In this document: positions 8,903-16,105 of the stretch, piece after piece | Layout of the letters: the number at the start of each line of letters is the position of its first letter | Numbering within the stretch: position 1 is the first letter of the stretch | Assembly: GCA_014384685.1 (NCBI GenBank) | Contig: JACNFL010000157.1 | Coordinates: 1-19,242, forward strand | DNA: 19,242 nucleotides | Source: Methanobacteriota archaeon | GTDB taxonomy: Archaea; Thermoplasmatota; Poseidoniia; Poseidoniales; Thalassarchaeaceae | Reading direction: 5' to 3' | Notes under the pieces: generated by a model | Told to the model about the DNA's origin: nothing | Database searches by the model: none | What the model saw: the letters and a program-made list of their open reading frames with translations, nothing else | Translations under genes and position numbers: made by a program

Positions 8903-10213
8903 GACCATCAATCCAGTACCTAGAGTGCTTTCTCCAGCCTCTTCTACACTGTAATCAGGTTCAGGAAAATGTTCTTGGAAGGCATCACGGAAGGCATCAT
9001 CTCCCTTTGATTTTTCACCAATCCAATTTTCATACCCTCGATCATAGAGAGTGGTCATCTCGTAACGTTCAGTTTCTTCATTCCACTCAAATTGGAAATC
9101 GTAGCGCTCTGCATTTTCTTCTCCCTTTAATTCTAAGGGGGCAAATCCCGCTGCAGTGACTGCTACACCACAGTAGATGAGTAGCGCTAGCATCAAGGCA
9201 AATTTTGTTCCCTTTACATTAGCTAGTTTACCAAAAACAAAAGTCATTGGAATAGCGACAATGTTGACAGTGAGAAGTAACATGATATTCATGCTTTGGT
9301 CAATACGTAACACGGATTCTCCGAAAGCACTCGCCATGCTAGCGATGGTGTTAACGCCATCATAGAATAACAGGTAAGCGATTAGGAACATAGCAAGAAC
9401 TTTGAATTTCTTGATTTCTCTTGCTGTAGTTGCAACTTGTCCATAAGCAATTTTGGCAGCCCCTACAAATCTAGAAAAGTTGTTTTTCCCCAAACCGTCC
9501 CATTCCAAATCAGAGACGATTTCAGGTTCAGGAGTCCACTTGAACATCAATGCACCAAAGCCCCACCACCACAATGAGGAAGTGACGAAAATCACTGCAA
9601 GTTTGAAGTTCGTATCCCAATTCAGTTGAGGCATCATTAGGATAGCAAGATGGAATATGAGTAGCATTGAACCACCCATGAATCCATACATGTATCCCCA
9701 AGTTGAGACTTGGTCTTGGTTTTCTCTATCACTTAGATAGGGCATGAATGAGTAATAGATGACATTACCACCAGTGAATCCAATGGTTCCAATAGTGTAC
9801 ATCAACGCTAGAACGATGTATCCTTGTGAACCAAAATAGGGGGCTGCTCCCATCAATGCAGTGAATCCAATACCGGCAACAGTATACCATTTCAGCAATT
9901 TCTTTTTGATTGGCATTCGATCAGCAATCACGCCTAAAGCGGGAGCAGTAAGAACAACAAATATCATTGAAAATGTCAGCACGAACGCATAGAACGAATC
10001 ACCAGATTGAGTTCCTGTAGCCAAGTTGTACAAACCGGCCATCAATGCTGGAGCAATGACTGTCATCACTGTGAGCGCATAGGCTTGATTTGCCCAGTCA
10101 AAGAAATACCAACCCTTCAGAGCCTTCTTATCTTCATCATTCATATCTTGAAGACTTTGTTTAACAACTGCAGGCTCAATTTCGCTTTTTGATACAGACA
10201 CACCATCAGTCAT
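8900..10213 (-). CDS. UMF1/Atg22-like MFS transporter, N-terminal part (ends at in-frame TGA)
   Basis: A 437-residue product beginning at the ATG at 10213, with GAGGT four bases upstream. After a polar N-terminus, WYFFDWANQAYALTV (residues 35-49) is the family signature. APALGVIADRMPIKKKLL matches the MFS loop 2-3 motif, and FTGGNVIYYSFMPYL a conserved helix. About eight membrane helices follow, then a hydrophilic acidic segment (about 355-430, rich in Glu and aromatics), and the protein stops at LGTGLMV, inside what should be the next helix. UMF1 proteins are putative small-molecule or amino-acid exporters; the substrate is unknown. The gene is divergent from the RaSEA gene across a 107-base promoter region. 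Confidence 0.85.
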   Translation of the reverse strand: MTDGVSVSKSEIEPAVVKQSLQDMNDEDKKALKGWYFFDWANQAYALTVMTVIAPALMAGLYNLATGTQSGDSFYAFVLTFSMIFVVLTAPALGVIADRMPIKKKLLKWYTVAGIGFTALMGAAPYFGSQGYIVLALMYTIGTIGFTGGNVIYYSFMPYLSDRENQDQVSTWGYMYGFMGGSMLLIFHLAILMMPQLNWDTNFKLAVIFVTSSLWWWGFGALMFKWTPEPEIVSDLEWDGLGKNNFSRFVGAAKIAYGQVATTAREIKKFKVLAMFLIAYLLFYDGVNTIASMASAFGESVLRIDQSMNIMLLLTVNIVAIPMTFVFGKLANVKGTKFALMLALLIYCGVAVTAAGFAPLELKGEENAERYDFQFEWNEETERYEMTTLYDRGYENWIGEKSKGDDAFRDAFQEHFPEPDYSVEEAGESTLGTGLMV

Positions 10214-10218
10214 GCTAC

Positions 10219-10230
10219 CTCACATGTGAG
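10219..10230. promoter_or_regulatory. 12-bp perfect palindrome overlapping the MFS ribosome binding site
   Basis: CTCACATGTGAG is its own reverse complement and lies 5 bases upstream of the MFS ATG. The minus-strand ribosome binding site GAGGT overlaps its edge. It could be a repressor operator in the short leader, or a small CTCA/TGAG hairpin affecting ribosome access. The divergent gap 10214-10320 holds no gene. Confidence 0.4.
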
Positions 10231-10288
10231 CATCCCTCTTAGCATTACACCCTGCATTGATTATTGTATTGCATGATTATGTCAACTC

Positions 10289-10297
10289 TTTACTAAA
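10289..10297 (+). promoter_or_regulatory. TATA-like box for the RaSEA gene
   Basis: TTTACTAAA is centred about 28 bases upstream of the GTG at 10321, which suits a leaderless or very short leader transcript. Confidence 0.3.
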
Positions 10298-10320
10298 GGG
10301 CAGATTGATGAGGGGGTGGT

Positions 10321-11478
10321 GTGCCGGCAAGTTTGAGCACTATGGCTGAACAATCCTCACCTTGCTCCGCTGGAATCATGCCGAGTTCTACTGAGGCTGT
10401 TAAAATTCATCATCTCGTCAAGGCTCCAGAAAATACACCTGGTTCAATTCGCAAGCGAGAATCTTGGGATGCTGACGAGTTAGCAACAGTTTACACAACA
10501 CCAGAATGTTTGCCCGATGGTACAGTATGCCAAGCGACTACAGTTATTTTCCGAACCAAAGGTTGTGTTTGGTGGTGGAATTCAGGTTGCACTTTTTGTG
10601 GTTATTTTAACGATGTAAGAGACGATGTAACCTATGACAATTTGATGGCACAGTGGCAGTCAGCCAAAGATCAAACTAACGATTTTGAGGGCTCAGAAGT
10701 AATCAAAGTCTACACATCGGGGACATTTTTTGAGGACCGTGAAAACCCTCCAGAGTGGCAAGAGGCGATACTTCGAGAGACCAGTGAAAGGGGTCTACGT
10801 CTGATAGTTGAAGCACGAGCCGAAATGTGTACACCAGAAAAAATGGCGTGGGTAGCGAACTTACACCCAGGATGTGTTGTTGCTATTGGGCTAGAAGCAA
10901 TGGACGATGAAGTACTCAAATTCCATTGTAACAAGGGATTTTCAACAAAACAATGGCTCAAAGCCGTTGATACTCTCCGGGCTAACGAATTAGAAGTCAA
11001 GACATATTTGCTATTCAAACCGCCATTCATGTCAGAGGGAGATTCATTGAAACATTGTATTGAATGGATACGTGAAGTAGGGCCACTTTCTGATGAAGTC
11101 AGCGTCAATCCAATGAATATCCAACGCGGTACAATAGTTGAGAGACTTTTCCGCAACCGCGAATACCGTCCTCCATGGCTATGGTCACTAGTTGAGATGA
11201 TTCGCCAAGTTGATTCTGTTCCCGGCCGCTTGATAGTTCATCCAACTGCAGCAGGCCGCGTCCGTGGTGCACATAACTGCGGCAAATGCGACAAGCATGT
11301 TGCTGCTGCAATCGAACGCTATTCGGTTTCAGGAGACTTGCAAGAGTTTGCCGGCCTAACCTGTGAGTGTGAGAAAATTTGGGCTACTGAAATCGAGTTA
11401 GATGGTACAATCCCCTCTCCATTTGGAGTCGGTTTAGACCGTCGAATGCCTGCAGAAGAATCTCTAATGTCACCCTAA
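10321..11478 (+). CDS. Archaeosine biosynthesis radical SAM protein RaSEA (TIGR01210-like)
   Basis: A 385-residue radical SAM protein. In archaea RaSEA acts with ArcS: ArcS adds lysine to preQ0 at position 15 of tRNA, and RaSEA cleaves the adduct to give archaeosine. Evidence here is the cluster motif C82-x7-C90-x2-C93 (CVWWWNSGCTFCGY), followed by KVYTSGTFFED and LIVEARAEM, the usual strands of this subfamily. A C-terminal cysteine set (C320-x2-C323, then C348-x-C350) ends in ECEKIW, matching the TIGR01210 C-terminal metal-binding pattern. I used the GTG at 10321, which directly follows a G-rich GGGGGTGGT; ATGs at 10342 and 10378 are alternatives. ArcS and the transglycosylase are not in this window. 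The T-rich sequence after the stop (11479-11500) may terminate it. Confidence 0.82.
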   Translation: MPASLSTMAEQSSPCSAGIMPSSTEAVKIHHLVKAPENTPGSIRKRESWDADELATVYTTPECLPDGTVCQATTVIFRTKGCVWWWNSGCTFCGYFNDVRDDVTYDNLMAQWQSAKDQTNDFEGSEVIKVYTSGTFFEDRENPPEWQEAILRETSERGLRLIVEARAEMCTPEKMAWVANLHPGCVVAIGLEAMDDEVLKFHCNKGFSTKQWLKAVDTLRANELEVKTYLLFKPPFMSEGDSLKHCIEWIREVGPLSDEVSVNPMNIQRGTIVERLFRNREYRPPWLWSLVEMIRQVDSVPGRLIVHPTAAGRVRGAHNCGKCDKHVAAAIERYSVSGDLQEFAGLTCECEKIWATEIELDGTIPSPFGVGLDRRMPAEESLMSP

Positions 11479-11528
11479 TTTTATCACCTCTTCTCTCCTA
11501 ATGCTTAAGGACAACTTTCGTTTCGGAA

Positions 11529-11548
11529 AGATTGCCTAAAGGCAATCT
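11529..11548 (+). promoter_or_regulatory. Perfect hairpin in the leader of the oxidase-like operon
   Basis: AGATTGCC and GGCAATCT pair perfectly around a TAAA loop. The structure ends 2 bases before the GGTGA ribosome binding site (11551-11555). A weaker CTTTC/GAAAG stem overlaps its left side (11515-11530), so alternative folds are possible. It may be a cis-regulatory RNA element or a DNA operator; the gap is only 81 bases. Confidence 0.5.
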
Positions 11549-11559
11549 GTGGTGAAGTG

Positions 11560-11823
11560 ATGAGTGAACTACCCGAAATGACGCAGGGGCAAGAAGAGCC
11601 CGCTGCATCTACAGCTGTTTGGACATTGAGTTTAGTTGGTGCTTTTGCGTTTATGATTTTGTATGGGGTACTTTACCCAAACCATCCTTTCCCTGGGCTT
11701 GGAGATATACTTCCTTTGTTCAGTGAATTAGGCAGTAGTGTTGTTTGGTTCTTTATCGCAGGAATTATCCTAGGGTTGTCAATGTTACTAGCGATGTTAG
11801 TCGGGGAGTCTATTGCAGAATGA
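11560..11823 (+). CDS. Small membrane protein with two predicted helices
   Basis: An 87-residue protein of no recognised family. A polar, acidic N-terminus is followed by a helix at about residues 19-37 (VWTLSLVGAFAFMILYGVL), a Pro-rich loop (YPNHPFPGLGD) and a second helix at about 60-82. The ATG at 11560 is preferred over the GTG one codon earlier, with GGTGA four bases upstream. The stop overlaps the ribosome binding site of the next gene (GAGGTGAT), so the two are very probably translated together and the proteins may form one membrane complex. Small helical subunits commonly accompany heme-copper oxidase subunit I, which fits the neighbour, but this is inference. Confidence 0.7.
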   Translation: MSELPEMTQGQEEPAASTAVWTLSLVGAFAFMILYGVLYPNHPFPGLGDILPLFSELGSSVVWFFIAGIILGLSMLLAMLVGESIAE

Positions 11824-11829
11824 GGTGAT
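11822..11829 (+). promoter_or_regulatory. Strong ribosome binding site of the oxidase-like gene
   Basis: GAGGTGAT is fully complementary to the archaeal 16S 3' end, overlaps the TGA of the upstream gene and sits 3 bases before the ATG at 11833. It fixes that start and implies coupling. Confidence 0.8.
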
Positions 11830-11832
11830 ATC

Positions 11833-13656
11833 ATGGAAATACGAACATTATTCATTTCATACGTTATTTGGCTATTTTTTGTTAGGTATCTGACAATCAC
11901 AGGTCTTGGGCCATTCGGCTCATTTGCTCGTGATATCTCTGCCTTCATGCTTGGAAAGGGACTTGGCCCAGCCGCTGACCTGATGGAAGATCGAGCAGGT
12001 GGGGCAGCAAAAACTTGGTTCGCTCATGGAATCTTCTGGTTCATCATAGCCGCAACCTTGTCATTTTTGGGTATGTGGACAGCATACGAACCAAATGCTC
12101 TACACTCGCTTGGAGCAATCGGATATTCTCCAAGCGCCGCTCAAACTACTGCTGCGGTTCATGTTGTAACTGCATTCGGCGCATTATCAATGATGTTGAT
12201 GGCTGCAGGATTTGCTATGCAAGGCCGCCTTACAGGTGGTCGAATGGCGAATGAAGCGACAACTGCATTGATTGCATTTGCTTGGAGCGCAGTCGTTGCA
12301 GCAGGACTAATTCTTTCACATACCGATTTAATCGGTACAAGCAGTTGGTTTGAACTACCACCAGTTTACTACATTTTACTTACATTCTTGGCTTTACCAC
12401 TATTTGTAAACCATCTGTTAACGATGGCTAACTCAGGATCACCAGTAATGATTCCGCAGTGGTTTATCGTAATGGGTTATGCCGCTTTCATTTGGCTAGG
12501 TGTTGTTTCTATGTTCTTACTTGCAGGAGAAAACCATACTCTTTCGTGGTTATTGGTCAAGGTTCTGTTTGGTGGTTGGTTACTCTCACAAGCACTAGGT
12601 ATTGCTCATCATGTGATTCCATCTGCTCTAGGGGTCCCACTTTGGAGTCGCTCCCTTGCAACTCTTACTTTGTTTGGTACATTCCTAACATTCTCCCCAC
12701 TTGGGGCGGTGGCTTCAGTCCCTGCTATGGGGTCTTTCATGCAAGCAATGGTAGCGATTCTACTTTCACTTTCATTAGTGCCACTAATCGCTACAGTAGT
12801 CAATTTGACCAAGACTGCAAGCGGCAGAGTAATGGAATCTTATGGTGTTAAATTCACAATTCTTGGAGTCATCATTTTGATTCCAATTTCATTTGGTAGT
12901 TTGTTCGCATCTGTTTCAGCATTTGGTGGAGGCAACGAATTAGCTCACATTGCTTCAACGCTAGACACGCTCGCACTATGGGGTGTTATTGGCATGATTG
13001 CATTAGGAAGCGCACACTTGCTATTCCCACAAGTAACTGGCCGTGATTTATTCAGTTGTACCAAGACAAAGATGACCTTCTGGTTTGCAACAGTTGGGGT
13101 TGTTGGATTCGGTACTTCACAATTCATCGCTGACTATGTGAACAATTCAATCGGCGCTACTGATGTGTCTTTGGCACTAGAAGAGGCAGGTGTTAGCGCT
13201 GCTGGAGCAGGTGAGGTGCAGGCTTTCGCAGCCATCATGTTCTATGGTGTTGCTCTAGCAGGAGTCTTTGCTGCTCAAAATATGTTACAGGGTTCATTCC
13301 GTGGAACTTTACTCTCAGACAATGCTCCAGCAGCAAATGTCACTACTGCACAGATGGTGATAGGTGGTACAACATCAATTCGCAGCCTGCTTGCAGCAGG
13401 TGCAGGTGTTGATACCGTTCTAACAGTAGATGGAGGATCAGCCGAAGGTCGAATCTCATTAGCAGATATATCTCCAGCAGAAGAAGTCGCTGAAGAAGAA
13501 GATGCACAGTCCGAAGAGGAAGACGAAGAACCAGCAGCCGAGACTTCCGCTAATCTCTCAAAGATGTTGAAGGGAGAATTAGTTGAATTGGCTAAGGCAT
13601 CAGGTGTTTCCACTTCAGGAACCAAGTCTGACTTGATTGAGCGCCTTAGCGCTTGA
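11833..13656 (+). CDS. Heme-copper oxidase subunit I-like membrane protein with C-terminal SAP motif
   Basis: A 607-residue protein with about twelve hydrophobic helices, then an acidic linker (EEVAEEEDAQSEEEDEEPA) and a SAP-type helix-extended-helix end. IAHHVIPSALGVPLWSRSL resembles the cbb3/NorB stretch YYFVPK-x4-RPVYSYRL, and GVIGMIALGSAHLLFPQVTGR resembles GWxGMIxxGALYxLVP, so the fold is probably that of CcoN/NorB. By my gapless reading the CuB positions are Gly (helix 6) and a SPLGA segment (the usual HH pair). The heme positions in helix 10 fall on Leu377 and Thr379. Remaining His are at 65, 110, 194, 259, 260, 372 and 395. It may therefore bind only a low-spin heme or none. It is translationally coupled to the small membrane gene and followed at 62 bases by the GTPase gene. 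A misplaced alignment could hide ligands, so catalytic loss is not proven. Confidence 0.65.
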   Translation: MEIRTLFISYVIWLFFVRYLTITGLGPFGSFARDISAFMLGKGLGPAADLMEDRAGGAAKTWFAHGIFWFIIAATLSFLGMWTAYEPNALHSLGAIGYSPSAAQTTAAVHVVTAFGALSMMLMAAGFAMQGRLTGGRMANEATTALIAFAWSAVVAAGLILSHTDLIGTSSWFELPPVYYILLTFLALPLFVNHLLTMANSGSPVMIPQWFIVMGYAAFIWLGVVSMFLLAGENHTLSWLLVKVLFGGWLLSQALGIAHHVIPSALGVPLWSRSLATLTLFGTFLTFSPLGAVASVPAMGSFMQAMVAILLSLSLVPLIATVVNLTKTASGRVMESYGVKFTILGVIILIPISFGSLFASVSAFGGGNELAHIASTLDTLALWGVIGMIALGSAHLLFPQVTGRDLFSCTKTKMTFWFATVGVVGFGTSQFIADYVNNSIGATDVSLALEEAGVSAAGAGEVQAFAAIMFYGVALAGVFAAQNMLQGSFRGTLLSDNAPAANVTTAQMVIGGTTSIRSLLAAGAGVDTVLTVDGGSAEGRISLADISPAEEVAEEEDAQSEEEDEEPAAETSANLSKMLKGELVELAKASGVSTSGTKSDLIERLSA

Positions 13657-13717
13657 TTCAAGGATTGGGAAACCGCCATTAGCGAATACCCCTACTCCGC
13701 CAATAAGAGGAATTGAG

Positions 13718-14992
13718 ATGCGTATTGGCTTAGTCGGCAAACCAAACGTGGGCAAATCAACTACTTTTGCAGCGTTAACAGAGACTACGGTTGAAATCGC
13801 AAATTACCCATTCACAACAATTGAAGCAAATGTTGGTGTGACTTACACCGCAGCAACATCACCTTGCGCTTGCAAAGAACTGTCAACCAAGATAGCAGAA
13901 AGTGGTAGGCCTGTTGAATCTGATGAAGCGAGAGATGGCAGTATCTGTCAGCCAAGAACCGGTGCTTGTAATGGCCACACAAGATTAGTGCCCGTTACGC
14001 TAGTGGATGTAGCAGGGTTAGTTCCAGGCGCACACGAAGGGCGTGGTAGGGGCAATCAATTTCTTTCCGATTTGGCTAGTTGTGATGCTTTGATCCAAGT
14101 GGTTGATGCCTCAGGGGGTACGGATATTGAAGGGAATCCTACAGGTCCCGGTGGTTGCTCACCAAGTGAAGAGCATGATTTTTTGATTGAAGAATTAGCG
14201 GCGTGGATTGATGGCATTATCTCCAATGGTTGGGCTAAGGCGGTTCGTCGCATTCAATCAGAGGGCGAAGCAGGATTGACAAATTTCCTCACAGACCAAT
14301 TAACTGGTATCGGCGCAACTCATAGTGATGTATCAGTTGCACTGGATGTTTTTAGGCGAGAAAATCCCGATTTACCAACAATTAATGTCTGGGGTAATGA
14401 TGAAAAAAGGATACTTTCTGATATTCTTCGCCGCCAACTATTCCCACTATATATTGCTGCAAATAAATCAGATCTAGCAGATGAAGAGACTTATTCAAAT
14501 CTGCAGTCCCAGGTGAAATCATCTGGAGGTTTATTCGTACTTTGTAGTGGTGAAACAGAACTTGCCTTGAGAAGGGCTAGTAAGGCTGGTGCCATTTTCT
14601 ATGAGTCCGGAGAATCAAGTTTCGAAGTAAATCCAGATGCTACTTTGAATGATGCGCAGAAAAAGGGTCTTTCAGAACTGAATGATAGAATATCCAAAAT
14701 GGGTGGGACCGGTTTGAATGAGCTACTTCGAAAAGTAGTGTTTGAGAGACTGGAGCAAATAGTTGCTTATCCTGTCCAAGATGAGACACATTGGGTTGAT
14801 GGTGATGGAAGAATACTCCCCGATGCACTGTTAATCTCTTCAGGTACTACAGCCAAAGGTTTAGCCTACGCAGTTCACACAGATTTGGGTGATGGCTTCA
14901 TTCGCGCAACAGATGCAAGAAGCGGTAGAATCATTGGCTCAGATCATGAACTTTCAGACAACGATGTCATCAAAATTCATGCTAAAACCTAA
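13718..14992 (+). CDS. ychF: YchF/Obg-family GTPase with C-terminal TGS domain (archaeal type)
   Basis: A 424-residue P-loop GTPase. G1 is GKPNVGKST (residues 7-15). ANYPFTTIEANVG is the Obg/YchF switch I. G3 is DVAGLVPGAHEGRGRG (Asp97). The segment VVDASGGTDIEGNP and an inserted helical domain are typical of the archaeal MJ1332/PH0525 branch. G4 is NKSD (249-252), a canonical guanine-specificity motif, unlike the altered motif of ATP-preferring bacterial YchF. The C-terminal stretch (about 347-424) ends DNDVIKIHAKT, as in TGS domains. The frame extends upstream to 13637, but the ATG at 13718 with AGAGG seven bases upstream gives the family N-terminus MRIGLVGKPN. These proteins bind ribosomes and are thought to regulate translation. 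It is probably co-transcribed with the upstream membrane genes. Confidence 0.92.
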   Translation: MRIGLVGKPNVGKSTTFAALTETTVEIANYPFTTIEANVGVTYTAATSPCACKELSTKIAESGRPVESDEARDGSICQPRTGACNGHTRLVPVTLVDVAGLVPGAHEGRGRGNQFLSDLASCDALIQVVDASGGTDIEGNPTGPGGCSPSEEHDFLIEELAAWIDGIISNGWAKAVRRIQSEGEAGLTNFLTDQLTGIGATHSDVSVALDVFRRENPDLPTINVWGNDEKRILSDILRRQLFPLYIAANKSDLADEETYSNLQSQVKSSGGLFVLCSGETELALRRASKAGAIFYESGESSFEVNPDATLNDAQKKGLSELNDRISKMGGTGLNELLRKVVFERLEQIVAYPVQDETHWVDGDGRILPDALLISSGTTAKGLAYAVHTDLGDGFIRATDARSGRIIGSDHELSDNDVIKIHAKT

Positions 14993-15021
14993 CATCAATA
15001 ACGCATGTATATCCGACAAGT

Positions 15022-15041
15022 AATTGAAATCTAATTCAATT
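15022..15041. terminator. Inverted repeat between convergent genes
   Basis: AATTGAA and TTCAATT pair perfectly around a 6-base loop in the 60-base gap between the convergent GTPase and SPFH genes. The placement suggests a two-way terminator. The stem is AT-only except for one G-C pair, so it is weak. Confidence 0.4.
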
Positions 15042-15052
15042 CAGGTTGGATG

Positions 15053-16105
15053 TTATTCTAGGTCACCAAAGTCAGGTGCTGCTGGCAGGTTATCTGTAAC
15101 TAGGGCAGGTGCCTCTTCCATCGCTGGTGGCGCCTCAGCTTCAGAGATTTCAGATTCAATAACTTCACTTAAATCGGCATCTGTTTGCAATAAATCATCA
15201 GCATCAATAGTCTTCAATGATGAAAGGAATGCTTCATTATCTTCTATTGTGAATGCCTTAATTCCTTTGCCAACACCGCCTAATCTTCCATAATCATATG
15301 GTAGAACTAAAGTAATGAGTGTGTGTTGTTCCATACCCAATTCCCCTACTGTTTGCAGGCGGCGCAATTCTAGAAGTTCTGGATTCTCTGCCATGGTATT
15401 AGCGGCGTAAGCGAGATTCTTGACCGCTTCAACTTCTCCTTCAGCACGTCGTAGTCTTGCTTTTCTCTCTCTTTGCGCTTCTGCTTCACGAGCAATTGCT
15501 CTTTGCATATCGGTTGGAATAACTACATCTGTGATATCGATTCGAGTAATGTCTATTCCAAGTGGTAGTGAAAAGGTATCAAGAATATCCTCCATTCGGC
15601 TAGCAATGGTTTCTCTCTTGGAAAGCATTTCGTCCAATGTATATTCACCGATTACGACTCGGAGAGTAGACATTGTTGCCTGACGAATTACTGTTGCAGG
15701 GTCTGAAACAGCCAATACAGAAGTCATAGGGTCAATTACTTTCCAGTACACGACTCCATCCACTTTGATGCTCACGTTGTCTCGAGTAATACAGACTTGA
15801 CCAGGAATATTCTCCGGACGGTCACGTATATCTACCGCTAGGAACATATCGATTATCGGCCAACGGAATGCCAAACCGACTCCGTTCAATTTTACCGGTT
15901 TTCCAAAGCGGAATTTGATTGCACGCTCGTATTGGTCAAGAACGGTAATCCATCCTCTCCTTGGCCATGTACCTCTAGGTGGGTGTGCAGTTGGTTCTCC
16001 TCCAGCAGCAGTAAACATTCCTCCTGCTGCCTTTATCCCAAGTATTAGTGCGGCAGCAAATAATCCAACAATGATGCCACAAAATAGTTCAAACAAGACA
16101 GCCAT
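15053..16105 (-). CDS. SPFH/band-7 (stomatin/HflK-like) membrane protein, second of a tandem pair
   Basis: 350 residues. An N-terminal membrane helix (about 3-27) is followed by a Gly/Pro-rich linker. The SPFH domain runs from ITVLDQYERAIKFRFGKPVK through IPGQVCITRDNVSIKVDGVVYWKVIDP to ITDVVIPTDMQRAIAREAEAQRERKARLRRAEGE, the last part being the charged band-7 helix. The tail after about residue 270 is acidic and Pro/Ala-rich. Start: ATG at 16105, six bases after a perfect AGGAGGTGG; a GTG one codon earlier is less well spaced. The ATG shares its A with the TGA of the upstream SPFH gene, so translation is coupled. SPFH proteins form membrane scaffolds or cages and often control proteases. No NfeD or FtsH gene is beside it. 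Confidence 0.88.
   Translation of the reverse strand: MAVLFELFCGIIVGLFAAALILGIKAAGGMFTAAGGEPTAHPPRGTWPRRGWITVLDQYERAIKFRFGKPVKLNGVGLAFRWPIIDMFLAVDIRDRPENIPGQVCITRDNVSIKVDGVVYWKVIDPMTSVLAVSDPATVIRQATMSTLRVVIGEYTLDEMLSKRETIASRMEDILDTFSLPLGIDITRIDITDVVIPTDMQRAIAREAEAQRERKARLRRAEGEVEAVKNLAYAANTMAENPELLELRRLQTVGELGMEQHTLITLVLPYDYGRLGGVGKGIKAFTIEDNEAFLSSLKTIDADDLLQTDADLSEVIESEISEAEAPPAMEEAPALVTDNLPAAPDFGDLE

Noticed and set aside
13637..13717. Upstream extension of the YchF-type gene
   Set aside because: It starts at a TTG inside the preceding gene. The ATG at 13718 has a ribosome binding site and yields the family N-terminus.
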